Source: an uncultured Clostridia bacterium (GTDB lineage: Bacteria > Bacillota_A > Clostridia > Christensenellales > Aristaeellaceae). Taken from it: a DNA stretch of 5,763 nucleotides. Positions 1-5,410 of this stretch are shown one piece after another. How positions within the stretch are numbered: position 1 is the first letter of the stretch; every line of letters begins with the position of its first letter. Made by a program: the position numbers and the translations under genes. The stretch spans positions 1 through 5,763 of the forward strand of contig CAKUDW010000141.1 in assembly GCA_934645275.1 (NCBI GenBank). The letters are read 5' to 3'. The notes under the pieces were generated by a model that did not search any database, was not told the DNA's origin, and saw only the letters and a list, made by a program, of their open reading frames with translations.

Positions 1-17
1 TGGCGGTCGCTCCTTTC
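1..17 (-). promoter_or_regulatory. Ribosome-binding site of a gene starting at the left window edge
   Basis: Directly after the pseudo-receiver stop the minus strand reads GAAAGGAG (10-17), followed by eight bases and then an A at position 1, the last base visible. This is the right spacing for an ATG beginning at the window edge, so another gene, probably co-transcribed with the pseudo-receiver, is likely to begin there. Inferred; the start codon itself is not complete in the window. Confidence 0.5.
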
Positions 18-404
18 TCACAGCGCATCCAGCGCGGCAGTCAGATAGGCGGGGGTAACGGAAGCATAGAGAAAAGCGTCGATCAATCGATCCTGCCGGA
101 CGACCATCACCCGGTGCGCCAGTTCCGGATCGCTGTTTTCGTCGCACAACAGCACGAATTTACAGTTCAGCAGCGCTCTTCGCACGCATTCGATCAGTTT
201 CAGTCGGTTTTCCAGCGTGTAAGCCGGCAGACGGCTGACCTCCATCAGCAGAATATCCGCCTGCACGGCCCGGCAGAGCGAGAAGGTATCGCCGCTCTTT
301 CCGGGCAGAACCTGCTCTACGCGGAATTCTCCCGTCTCCGCAAGCGACCGCGCGACCGCCTCCGACAGCAGCGTGTTTTGCATGCTGACCACAATCTCTC
401 TCAT
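18..404 (-). CDS. Stand-alone degenerate receiver (pseudo-receiver) protein
   Basis: A 128-residue protein with no DNA-binding or other output domain. Length and pattern fit a single receiver fold: strand REIVVSM, helix LLSEAVARSLAE, strand ADILLMEVS (49-57), helix, strand CKFVLLCDEN (81-90), then DAFLYASVTPAYLTAALDAL. Aligned by eye to the receiver of the neighbouring LuxR-type regulator, every phosphorylation position is changed. The acidic pair Glu9-Asp10 is Gln9-Asn10, Asp55 is Glu55 (codon 240-242), the switch Thr is a Cys in VLLCDE, and the conserved Lys after Tyr is Ala (FLYAS). I infer that it cannot be phosphorylated and works by binding a partner, perhaps as a fixed-state decoy or adaptor for nearby kinases or regulators. 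The start at 404 is chosen from the ribosome-binding site. It has its own promoter and a probable co-transcribed gene follows. Family assignment is good; function is unknown. Confidence 0.82.
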   Translation of the reverse strand: MREIVVSMQNTLLSEAVARSLAETGEFRVEQVLPGKSGDTFSLCRAVQADILLMEVSRLPAYTLENRLKLIECVRRALLNCKFVLLCDENSDPELAHRVMVVRQDRLIDAFLYASVTPAYLTAALDAL

Positions 405-410
405 GGCACT

Positions 411-418
411 TCCCCCTT
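411..418 (-). promoter_or_regulatory. Ribosome-binding site fixing the start of the pseudo-receiver
   Basis: AAGGGGGA on the minus strand lies six bases before the ATG at 402-404. It favours this start over the in-frame ATG at 462-464, which lies upstream of the predicted -10 element and has no such signal. Confidence 0.7.
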
Positions 419-428
419 CTATTATTTC

Positions 429-437
429 AGTATACCA
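429..437 (-). promoter_or_regulatory. Extended -10 promoter of the pseudo-receiver gene
   Basis: The minus strand reads TGGTATACT, an extended -10 (TGn) with a good TATAAT-like hexamer, the same TGGTATA core as the promoter of the 7TM operon. A TTGATG at 455-460 would give a 20-base spacer, too long for a normal -35, so the extended element probably carries the promoter. It lies between the terminator and the pseudo-receiver, implying that this gene is transcribed separately from the operon. A perfect palindrome CCATATGG at 461-468 falls near position -40 and could be an operator, though it is short. Confidence 0.55.
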
Positions 438-481
438 GAAAGGAAAGCGCCGCACATCAACCATATGGCTATTTTCTCACC

Positions 482-516
482 AAAAAACAAAAAAGCCGCC
501 CGCAGGCAGCTCTTTT
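482..516 (-). terminator. Rho-independent terminator of the 7TM/kinase/regulator operon
   Basis: On the minus strand the stem AGCTGCC / GGCGGCT (505-511 with 494-500, one U-G wobble) closes a TGCG tetraloop. It is flanked by A-rich sequence upstream and a long T run (TTTTTTGTTTTTT) downstream that can extend the stem. It begins just after the regulator stop. The opposite strand has only a short T run after the stem, so termination should be mainly for minus-strand transcripts. Confidence 0.92.
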
Positions 517-526
517 GCTATGATAT

Positions 527-1159
527 TCAGTTTTTCCGGTTCAGAATCACCAGTCCGCTTTCCCGTGCGCGCACGGCCAGCTCGGTGCGGTTTCTGAAGC
601 CCGTTTTTTCCAGCATGTTGAGGATGTGCGTCTTGACGGTCGCCACGGACATGTGCAGCCGCTCGGCGATCTCCTGATTGGTATCGCCGCCGGTCATTTC
701 GCGCAGCACCTCCAGCTCGCGGTCGGTAAATTTATAGCTGCTGGCAAGTCCTAATTGCATCTCCGGCGTTGCGTCCGGATAGACGGATTCGCCCGCCATC
801 GTGCGCTCCATCACGTCCAGCAGGCTTTCGCGCTGCTCCTCCTTGTACCAGAAGCTCTCCACGCCGATCTCCCGCGCGCGGCTGAGGTAGGAGCATTCCG
901 GCATGGAGGTCACGATGATGATCCTGATCTGCGGGAAGGCGCGCTTGATCCGCGCCGCCGCATCCAGTCCGCTTTCGCCGCCGCGCGTGACCACATCCAT
1001 CAATATCAGATCCACCGGGACGCGCAGGCAGTACACATCCGCCAGCGCGGCGTTGTCGATGGCCAGCGCCACCTCGAAGTGCTCCGACGCCTGAATCCGC
1101 AGCTCGAACAGCTCGCGGGGCATGGTCTGATCCTCGACGATCATGACTTTGTATTTCAT
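527..1159 (-). CDS. NarL/LuxR-family DNA-binding response regulator
   Basis: A full-length 210-residue two-domain regulator. The receiver domain (1 to about 125) has the acidic pair Glu9-Asp10, phospho-acceptor Asp55 in LILMDVV, switch Thr84 in IIVTS and Lys106 in FWYKEE, so it should be phosphorylated normally. The C-terminal LuxR-type helix-turn-helix runs from about 144 (FTDRELEVLREM) through NQEIAERLHMSVATVKTHIL to the dimerisation helix near 200. It is the probable output of the kinase upstream, with which it shares an ATGA overlap. An AGGAA-type ribosome-binding site precedes the ATG at 1157-1159. An intrinsic terminator 11 bases after its stop ends the operon. Target genes are unknown. 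Autoregulation of the 7TM operon or control of the downstream pseudo-receiver promoter is possible but unproven. Confidence 0.96.
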   Translation of the reverse strand: MKYKVMIVEDQTMPRELFELRIQASEHFEVALAIDNAALADVYCLRVPVDLILMDVVTRGGESGLDAAARIKRAFPQIRIIIVTSMPECSYLSRAREIGVESFWYKEEQRESLLDVMERTMAGESVYPDATPEMQLGLASSYKFTDRELEVLREMTGGDTNQEIAERLHMSVATVKTHILNMLEKTGFRNRTELAVRARESGLVILNRKN

Positions 1160-2355
1160 GGAATTTCCTGCCTTCCTTCGGAAAGTGCCAGCGTCAGCTC
1201 AAAGCGCGGGGCGTGAACAATCTCCATCACGCCGCCTGCCGCTTCTACCCGTGCGCGCAGTGCGGTCAGACCGCTGCCCTCGACGATGGGGCCGGACGGT
1301 GCGCTGCCGTCGTTGAGATAACGAATGCGCCAACCGGACGCGGTCTTCTCGCCGATGATTTCCAGCCGCGTGCCGCCCGCATGGCGCACCAGATTCGTCA
1401 GGCACTCATGGGCGGCGGTTTCCACAAGCTGTGCGCTTTCCGTATTCTCCGCCGGAAATACACCGCGCCGCGCAATGGTCACGCCGATGGCCTGCGCGGC
1501 ACGGGCAAGCTGATCAAATGTATCGACGTGTTGATCATCCGCATATTTTCCCAGCAGCAGCCGGACGTTCTGCCGCCACGCGGCACAGACGCTTTCGGCA
1601 TCGCCCTGCGTGTCAGAGAGAAACTGCCGGGTCTGCAGGAGCGCGTGGCCGATCTGGTCGTGAACGCGGGTTTTGGCGCGCAGGATCTCTTTTTCCCGCG
1701 TCGCCTCCTGCACGTCCTGCCCATATTGCCGAAGCCGCCGGTTCATGTCTTTCAGGCGAAGATTGTCCTTTTCCAGATCCCATTGGAGCCGCGCTTCCTC
1801 GGTGATGTTCGTGCCGGTGATCTGGTAAACGGTTTTTCCGGACATCCCCAGCCGCACGCGCGCAAAGCTCCACGTCTGTCCATTCTCCAGCGTGGCGATG
1901 GGCTGCGGTTCAAACGTTTTCCAGAAAACGTTCGCGTTGAGCAGCGCTTCGCCCGTGAGCAGATGGCTCAGCTCGTCCATCTTGAGGTTTTTCAGGCAGG
2001 GCAGACCATTTTCCCACGCAAAACACAGCGCGCCGGGCAGATGGTCGCAGCTTTCCTTGATGGAAACCGGCGAAAGCTGCCGCCTGCTTTTATGCCACAG
2101 CGTGAAGGACGCAAAAAGGCTGAGCGCCGTCAGGGGCAATGCGGCTGCCGTCCATGGAACCGGGGAAAGGGTCTCGCTTTCCGGCAGACGGGAAAGCAAC
2201 ACCGCCAGCACTGCAAAATCCAGCGAAGCGATTGCCAGACAAACTGCAAATGCAAAGCGGCGGCGGCGGCGCACGGCGCTCATGCAGCCGAACAGACCGG
2301 CAATCGCTCCGGTCAGCAGTAATGTGCACATCAAACCGGCGTGAAGCGTATTCAT
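1156..2355 (-). CDS. NarL-type (HPK7 / HisKA_3-like) membrane sensor histidine kinase
   Basis: A 399-residue kinase expected to phosphorylate the LuxR-type regulator encoded immediately downstream. Three hydrophobic spans (about 5-27, 34-55 and 67-87) form the N-terminus with almost no extracytoplasmic loop, so it probably does not bind an external ligand itself. A PAS-like cytoplasmic segment spans about 100-188, from LPGALCFAWENG to TGTNITEEARLQWDLE, followed by a coiled coil at about 190-228. The phospho-acceptor is His232 in RVHDQIGHALL (codon 1660-1662), the HD-type H box of the NarL/DegS class. The N box is AAHECLTNLVRHAGG (314-328, Asn321), G1 is NDG (348-350) and G2 is EGSGLTALRARVE (359-371). 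All ATP-binding motifs appear intact, unlike in the upstream sensor. Its ends overlap both neighbours by ATGA, so the three proteins are probably made in coordinated amounts. Confidence 0.93.
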   Translation of the reverse strand: MNTLHAGLMCTLLLTGAIAGLFGCMSAVRRRRRFAFAVCLAIASLDFAVLAVLLSRLPESETLSPVPWTAAALPLTALSLFASFTLWHKSRRQLSPVSIKESCDHLPGALCFAWENGLPCLKNLKMDELSHLLTGEALLNANVFWKTFEPQPIATLENGQTWSFARVRLGMSGKTVYQITGTNITEEARLQWDLEKDNLRLKDMNRRLRQYGQDVQEATREKEILRAKTRVHDQIGHALLQTRQFLSDTQGDAESVCAAWRQNVRLLLGKYADDQHVDTFDQLARAAQAIGVTIARRGVFPAENTESAQLVETAAHECLTNLVRHAGGTRLEIIGEKTASGWRIRYLNDGSAPSGPIVEGSGLTALRARVEAAGGVMEIVHAPRFELTLALSEGRQEIP

Positions 2356-3995
2356 GCGCGTTCGCCTCCCCGATCAAGAGAGAATGTCGCACACAGCGCG
2401 CCGCCTGCATCGTCGATGGTCAGCTTCCCCAGAGCTCTGTATTTGTCCGCATGCGGGAGCCCTGCCGCGTCTTCCAGCATCAGGCGAACGGAAAAGCGCC
2501 CGCCGCATTCCACGCGCACCATCAGCGCGCTGAGCGAGGGCAGCGCGGCCTCCAGACAATCCTCGAAGAAGTCGTAGGCAGTCTGCGCGTCGCGGCTGCT
2601 CACGCTGCCTTTTCCCTCCTGATGCAGCGCGCAGACAGCGCCGTACTGCGTCAGATACGTCAACGACTCCCGGATGCAGTGGGTCAGTTCATCTACGGGA
2701 ACGGCTGCTTTCTGATCGCAGATCAGCGCGAGATTGACCCGCCGCTTGACATACGCGCCCAGCAGACAGACCTGTTTCAGGTTTTGAACGTTCAGGGCTT
2801 GCGCGGTTTCTTCTTTCAGAAGCCGGCTGATTTGAAGCAGCTGGGGCTGCACGAGCGCGATCATCTCGTCCATGAGCCGGTTCTTTTCTTCGATCTGCGC
2901 GCGCTGACGCTTCAGCGCGTTTTCCGCCTGAATCAGTTCGTTTTCCTCCGAAAGCCGGGCGTTGATTTCGGCAAGCTGCGCCCTGATTCGATTGATTTTC
3001 GAAATATCCTCCACCCAGTATACGCGCCCGCCCTGCACCGGCGCGCTTTGCAGCCGCGTGTCTGCGTTCAGCAGAATCGCTTCGCGCGCCGCTGCGTCCA
3101 GTTGGCCGGCCGTGAGGTCAGGCGCGTTTTTTGCGCGGTAGACGGGGCATCCCTGCCCGTCCACGATCTGCGCGGCCACGGTGGATTCGGAAAAGAAATA
3201 GCGGTAATGACTGTTGGTCGGCAGCAGCCCCACCTGCAAGCAGCTCTCCCAGAACGCAGCAAACGTCAGGCAGAAGCACTCCGGCATTTTGTGGAAGGTG
3301 TAGATATTTGCGAAGCTCAGCGCGCACAGCGCAAATCCGCCCAGAAAAACACACAGCGGCACCCACGCGTATCGCCTGCTTTCAGACACGCGGCACTTGC
3401 AACAGACGACAATTCCGGTTGTCAGCAGCAGGCTGACCGTCCATGTCATGGCGAGGTAGTATATCCAGCCGTGGGTATAGTCCGCTTCCAGCGTCGCAGC
3501 GCCCGGCGCGGATCGGAATGCCATCTGGTGCAGGTCGTTGGTCAGAATGCCGCCGACCAACAGTATTGCTGGAATGAACAGCAGATACCACCTGCGAGAA
3601 AATGCGGCGTTCTCCTGCCGCCCAAGCTGCAGCGCAGCGAACAGGCTGAACAGCGGCGCAAGGATCTGCGGCACATAATACAGATACCACAGGTGCCGGG
3701 TGATCGTATGATCTGTGAAAAAGCGATATTTGACCGCACGCAGAAACAGCCACAGCACGGCCATCGCACAGCCCAGCAGCAGCCATCGCCGGTCGTTTCG
3801 GTGCAGCATTCGGCGCGATATGGAAAAACCCCATGCCATGGCCAGCCCGATATAGATCAGATTGGTCAGCAGAAAACATGCGGCGGAGGGCAGCGGAGCG
3901 GCCAGACGATCCAGCTGGCGGAAAAAACCGGCAAGAGCGAACAACCCCAGCGCAAGGCAAAGCTTTGCAACGGATTTTCGCTTTGCAGCAGCCAT
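2352..3995 (-). CDS. Seven-transmembrane sensor with degenerate histidine-kinase-like C-terminus
   Basis: A 547-residue membrane signalling protein resembling the 7TM-type N-terminal sensor found on Firmicutes histidine kinases. Hydrophobic spans lie at about 10-25, 35-57, 71-88, 104-123, 135-151, 175-198 and 210-230, with a characteristic LTNDLHQ at 151-157 after the fifth span. A small PAS-like segment (about 262-335) follows, ending in VYWVEDISKINRI, and then a charged coiled coil (about 336-378). The region that should be the dimerisation helix (LMDEMIALVQPQLLQISRLL) has no phospho-acceptor His. The last 100 residues keep the general shape of an ATPase domain (IRESLTYLTQYGAVC, then YDFFEDCLEAALPSL) but lack the N-box Asn and the Gly-rich boxes. 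I infer that it senses but does not phosphorylate, working with the catalytically intact kinase encoded next, whose start codon overlaps its stop (ATGA). The ligand is unknown. Confidence 0.85.
   Translation of the reverse strand: MAAAKRKSVAKLCLALGLFALAGFFRQLDRLAAPLPSAACFLLTNLIYIGLAMAWGFSISRRMLHRNDRRWLLLGCAMAVLWLFLRAVKYRFFTDHTITRHLWYLYYVPQILAPLFSLFAALQLGRQENAAFSRRWYLLFIPAILLVGGILTNDLHQMAFRSAPGAATLEADYTHGWIYYLAMTWTVSLLLTTGIVVCCKCRVSESRRYAWVPLCVFLGGFALCALSFANIYTFHKMPECFCLTFAAFWESCLQVGLLPTNSHYRYFFSESTVAAQIVDGQGCPVYRAKNAPDLTAGQLDAAAREAILLNADTRLQSAPVQGGRVYWVEDISKINRIRAQLAEINARLSEENELIQAENALKRQRAQIEEKNRLMDEMIALVQPQLLQISRLLKEETAQALNVQNLKQVCLLGAYVKRRVNLALICDQKAAVPVDELTHCIRESLTYLTQYGAVCALHQEGKGSVSSRDAQTAYDFFEDCLEAALPSLSALMVRVECGGRFSVRLMLEDAAGLPHADKYRALGKLTIDDAGGALCATFSLDRGGERA
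2365..2371 (-). promoter_or_regulatory. Ribosome-binding site of the HPK7-class kinase
   Basis: GGGGAGG on the minus strand lies nine bases before the ATG at 2353-2355, within the last codons of the 7TM sensor. It supports the ATGA-overlapping start. Confidence 0.7.
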
Positions 3996-4000
3996 ATATC

Positions 4001-4008
4001 CACCTCCC
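4001..4008 (-). promoter_or_regulatory. Strong ribosome-binding site fixing the start of the 7TM sensor
   Basis: GGGAGGTG on the minus strand is a near-perfect anti-16S match, five to seven bases before the ATG at 3993-3995. It decides the start of the 547-residue sensor against other frames opening farther upstream. Confidence 0.8.
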
Positions 4009-4030
4009 GCCAGCTCCCTGAAACACGAAT

Positions 4031-4039
4031 ACTATACCA
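4031..4039 (-). promoter_or_regulatory. Extended -10 promoter of the 7TM sensor / kinase / regulator operon
   Basis: The minus strand reads TGGTATAGT here, a TGn extended -10 element with a five-of-six match to TATAAT. No good -35 hexamer lies 16-18 bases upstream, which is typical of promoters that rely on the extended -10 contact. Transcription would start near 4024, giving a leader of about 28 bases before the ATG at 3995. This suggests that the 7TM operon can be transcribed independently of the upstream two-component pair. Inferred from consensus only. Confidence 0.55.
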
Positions 4040-4066
4040 TACAAGCAGCAGAAAAGCCAGTGTTTT

Positions 4067-4109
4067 CAAGGCAAAACGAACCAATCGGATTCCCGCATAG
4101 AGTGCCTTG
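4067..4109. repeat. Spaced inverted repeat upstream of the 7TM operon promoter
   Basis: A perfect 7-base inverted repeat (CAAGGCA at 4067-4073, TGCCTTG at 4103-4109) with a 29-base spacer sits just upstream of the extended -10 element. The position is suitable for an activator or operator site, or a loose RNA hairpin in read-through transcript. Seven-base arms this far apart can arise by chance, so function is unproven. Confidence 0.2.
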
Positions 4110-4111
4110 CG

Positions 4112-4225
4112 CTATGTTGAAGTCAGATCCTTCTCGCCCATCCTCACTTCGATCACGATATGTTCCTTCTCCCGAAGCCTGACAACAAAAATACCCTCTC
4201 ATTGTTTTACCTTGCATCCTTCCAT
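4112..4225 (-). pseudogene. Tiny ORF with strong ribosome-binding site and an in-frame UGA (possible decayed small gene)
   Basis: GAGGAG (4231-4236 region) sits five bases before an ATG at 4223-4225, an excellent initiation site. The frame reads MEGCKVKQ, then TGA at 4199-4201, then continues in the same frame for 28 codons (EGIFVVRLREKEHIVIEV, followed by ten more residues) to a TAG at 4112-4114. The segment after the UGA looks like plausible protein, with alternating hydrophobic and charged residues. It could be a small gene broken by a nonsense mutation, a real eight-codon leader peptide, or chance. I do not recognise the product, and I see no convincing selenocysteine-insertion hairpin after the UGA. 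Low confidence. Confidence 0.2.
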
Positions 4226-4234
4226 CTCTTCTCC

Positions 4235-5410
4235 TCATGGCATTCCCCGTTCCTCTGCCGAAGCGGGCAGCGTCAGCTCGATCACTGTTCCGGTTTTGCC
4301 GCTCTCCCGAACCCGAACATCGCCGCCGTGGAGATGAGCGATCTCCCAGACCAGCGACAGCCCCAGCCCCACGCCGCCCTTTTCCCGGCTGCGGGACTTG
4401 TCCACCCGAAAGAACGGCTGGAACACGCTCTCCCGGAAGTTCTCCGGAATGCCGCAGCCCGTGTCTTTGACTTCAATCACCGCTTTCTGCCCCCGTCGGG
4501 ACACGGCGACGCATACGCTTCCGCCGGGGCAGTTGTATTTCACGCCGTTCTCCACCAGATTGAAGATTGCCCGATATACCAGCACGTCACTGCCGGTGAT
4601 CCACAGATCCTCGCCGCTCTGGGAGAGCGTCACGCCGCTCTTCTCCGCCAGCGGCGACAGATCCGCCAGCACCTCCTCGATCATGGGCGCGAGCTGGATT
4701 CTGTCGGTGCGCGGCACGGCCTTCAGTTCACTCATGTCCAGCAGCGTCCGCACCATTCTGGACAGCCGCTCGGTCTGTTCCCGCATCATGGCAATGGTTT
4801 CCTCGGTTTCCGGGCAGCTGTCCCCATGGTCTGTGGACATGTACAAATCCAGCCGCGCCTGCATCAGCGCCAGCGGCGTGCGCAGTTCATGGGCAGCGTT
4901 GCCTACAAACTGCCGCTGAGCGTCGAAGGCCTGCTTCAGCCGCAGCAGCATCTGATTGACGGCGCGGCTCAGCCGGCTGAATTCCACCGCCTCGTCCTCG
5001 CTGAGGGTGATCTCCGTCAGACTCTGCAGCTGCACGCGCTCCGCCTTGGCGGTGAACCGCTTCAGCGGCTTTAATGCCCTTCCACTGACAAAATACGCCA
5101 CCGCGCCGCCCAGCACGGTCACCGCCAGCGCGATATACCAGCCGCGCATGCAGAAGCTGTGCTTCGCGCCGGTCAGCTCCACCACGAACTCCCCACTGAA
5201 GCGCTCCGACATGTCCTTCCACTGTCTCTCCGGAATATCGACGCGGATGGCCAGCGGCTCCTCCTCCGCGTAGTGCATCACGTAATTGCCGATGGAGTCC
5301 ATGTAGGCGTGGCCGGAGGAGCACAAAAGCGTCTTCATGGTCACGCAGGCCGCCGCCAGCAGCAAAATGGTCAGCAGCGTGATCCGCCATTGCAGAGACA
5401 GTCGCTTCAT
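4235..5410 (-). CDS. Membrane sensor histidine kinase (HAMP, HisKA, HATPase), partner of the upstream OmpR-type regulator
   Basis: A complete 391-residue membrane kinase that should autophosphorylate on His and pass the phosphate to the OmpR-type regulator just upstream. Transmembrane segment 1 is at about residues 9-28 and segment 2 at about 91-109, leaving only about 60 residues outside the membrane as input domain. A HAMP linker follows at about 110-163. The H box (NAAHELRTPL) puts the phospho-acceptor at His174 (codon 4889-4891). The N box is at 284-293 (NLVENGVKYN), G1 at 316-320 (DTGCG), the F box around FQPFFRVDKSRS, and G2 at 345-350 (GGVGLG). All catalytic motifs look intact. The start is supported by GGGAGG (5420-5425) nine bases upstream and by the ATGA overlap with the regulator. 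The short external loop has no recognisable sensor fold, so the signal is unknown. I do not assign a named homologue. Confidence 0.95.
   Translation of the reverse strand: MKRLSLQWRITLLTILLLAAACVTMKTLLCSSGHAYMDSIGNYVMHYAEEEPLAIRVDIPERQWKDMSERFSGEFVVELTGAKHSFCMRGWYIALAVTVLGGAVAYFVSGRALKPLKRFTAKAERVQLQSLTEITLSEDEAVEFSRLSRAVNQMLLRLKQAFDAQRQFVGNAAHELRTPLALMQARLDLYMSTDHGDSCPETEETIAMMREQTERLSRMVRTLLDMSELKAVPRTDRIQLAPMIEEVLADLSPLAEKSGVTLSQSGEDLWITGSDVLVYRAIFNLVENGVKYNCPGGSVCVAVSRRGQKAVIEVKDTGCGIPENFRESVFQPFFRVDKSRSREKGGVGLGLSLVWEIAHLHGGDVRVRESGKTGTVIELTLPASAEERGMP

Larger units (their letters stand above)
3996..4234 (-). other. 239-base gap between two signalling operons; no convincing full-length gene
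   Basis: This gap separates the first kinase from the 7TM sensor. Read on the minus strand it holds, in order, a GAGGAG Shine-Dalgarno with a short interrupted ORF, a spaced inverted repeat (arms at 4103-4109 and 4067-4073), an extended -10 promoter at 4031-4039 and the Shine-Dalgarno of the next operon at 4001-4008. I found no GC-rich hairpin followed by a U tract, so the upstream two-component operon may read through, or terminate by a signal I cannot see. A 68-codon frame from 4238 to 4032 overlaps the kinase stop, but it looks non-coding: it is Gly/Arg/Cys-scattered with no recognisable domain. Confidence 0.6.

Noticed and set aside
405..464. N-terminal extension of the pseudo-receiver to the ATG at 462-464
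   Set aside because: The extra 20 residues come before the first receiver strand, overlap the predicted -10 element and lack a ribosome-binding site; the ATG at 402-404 has one.
1213..2322. Plus-strand open frame of 369 codons
   Set aside because: It is the antisense shadow of the HPK7-class kinase, which has clear H, N and G boxes; the plus-strand product has no recognisable domain.
2139..4100. Long plus-strand open frame of 653 codons
   Set aside because: It is antisense to the 7TM sensor and part of the kinase. Its protein is rich in Arg, Gln, His and Pro with no domain, as expected from the reverse complement of GC-rich coding DNA, whereas the minus strand has motifs, ribosome-binding sites and operon structure.
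4199..4201. Selenocysteine codon in the small interrupted ORF
   Set aside because: I see no stable hairpin with a suitable loop just downstream of the UGA, and TGA is used as a normal stop by the neighbouring genes.
4032..4238. 68-codon minus-strand frame whose ATG overlaps the first kinase stop
   Set aside because: The ATGA overlap is tempting because other genes here use it, but the product has no hydrophobic core or domain, runs through the promoter of the next operon and competes with a better ribosome-binding site for the frame starting at 4225.
4160..5074. Plus-strand open frame of 304 codons
   Set aside because: Antisense to the HAMP-type kinase; His/Gln/Arg-rich low-information product and no plausible initiation context.
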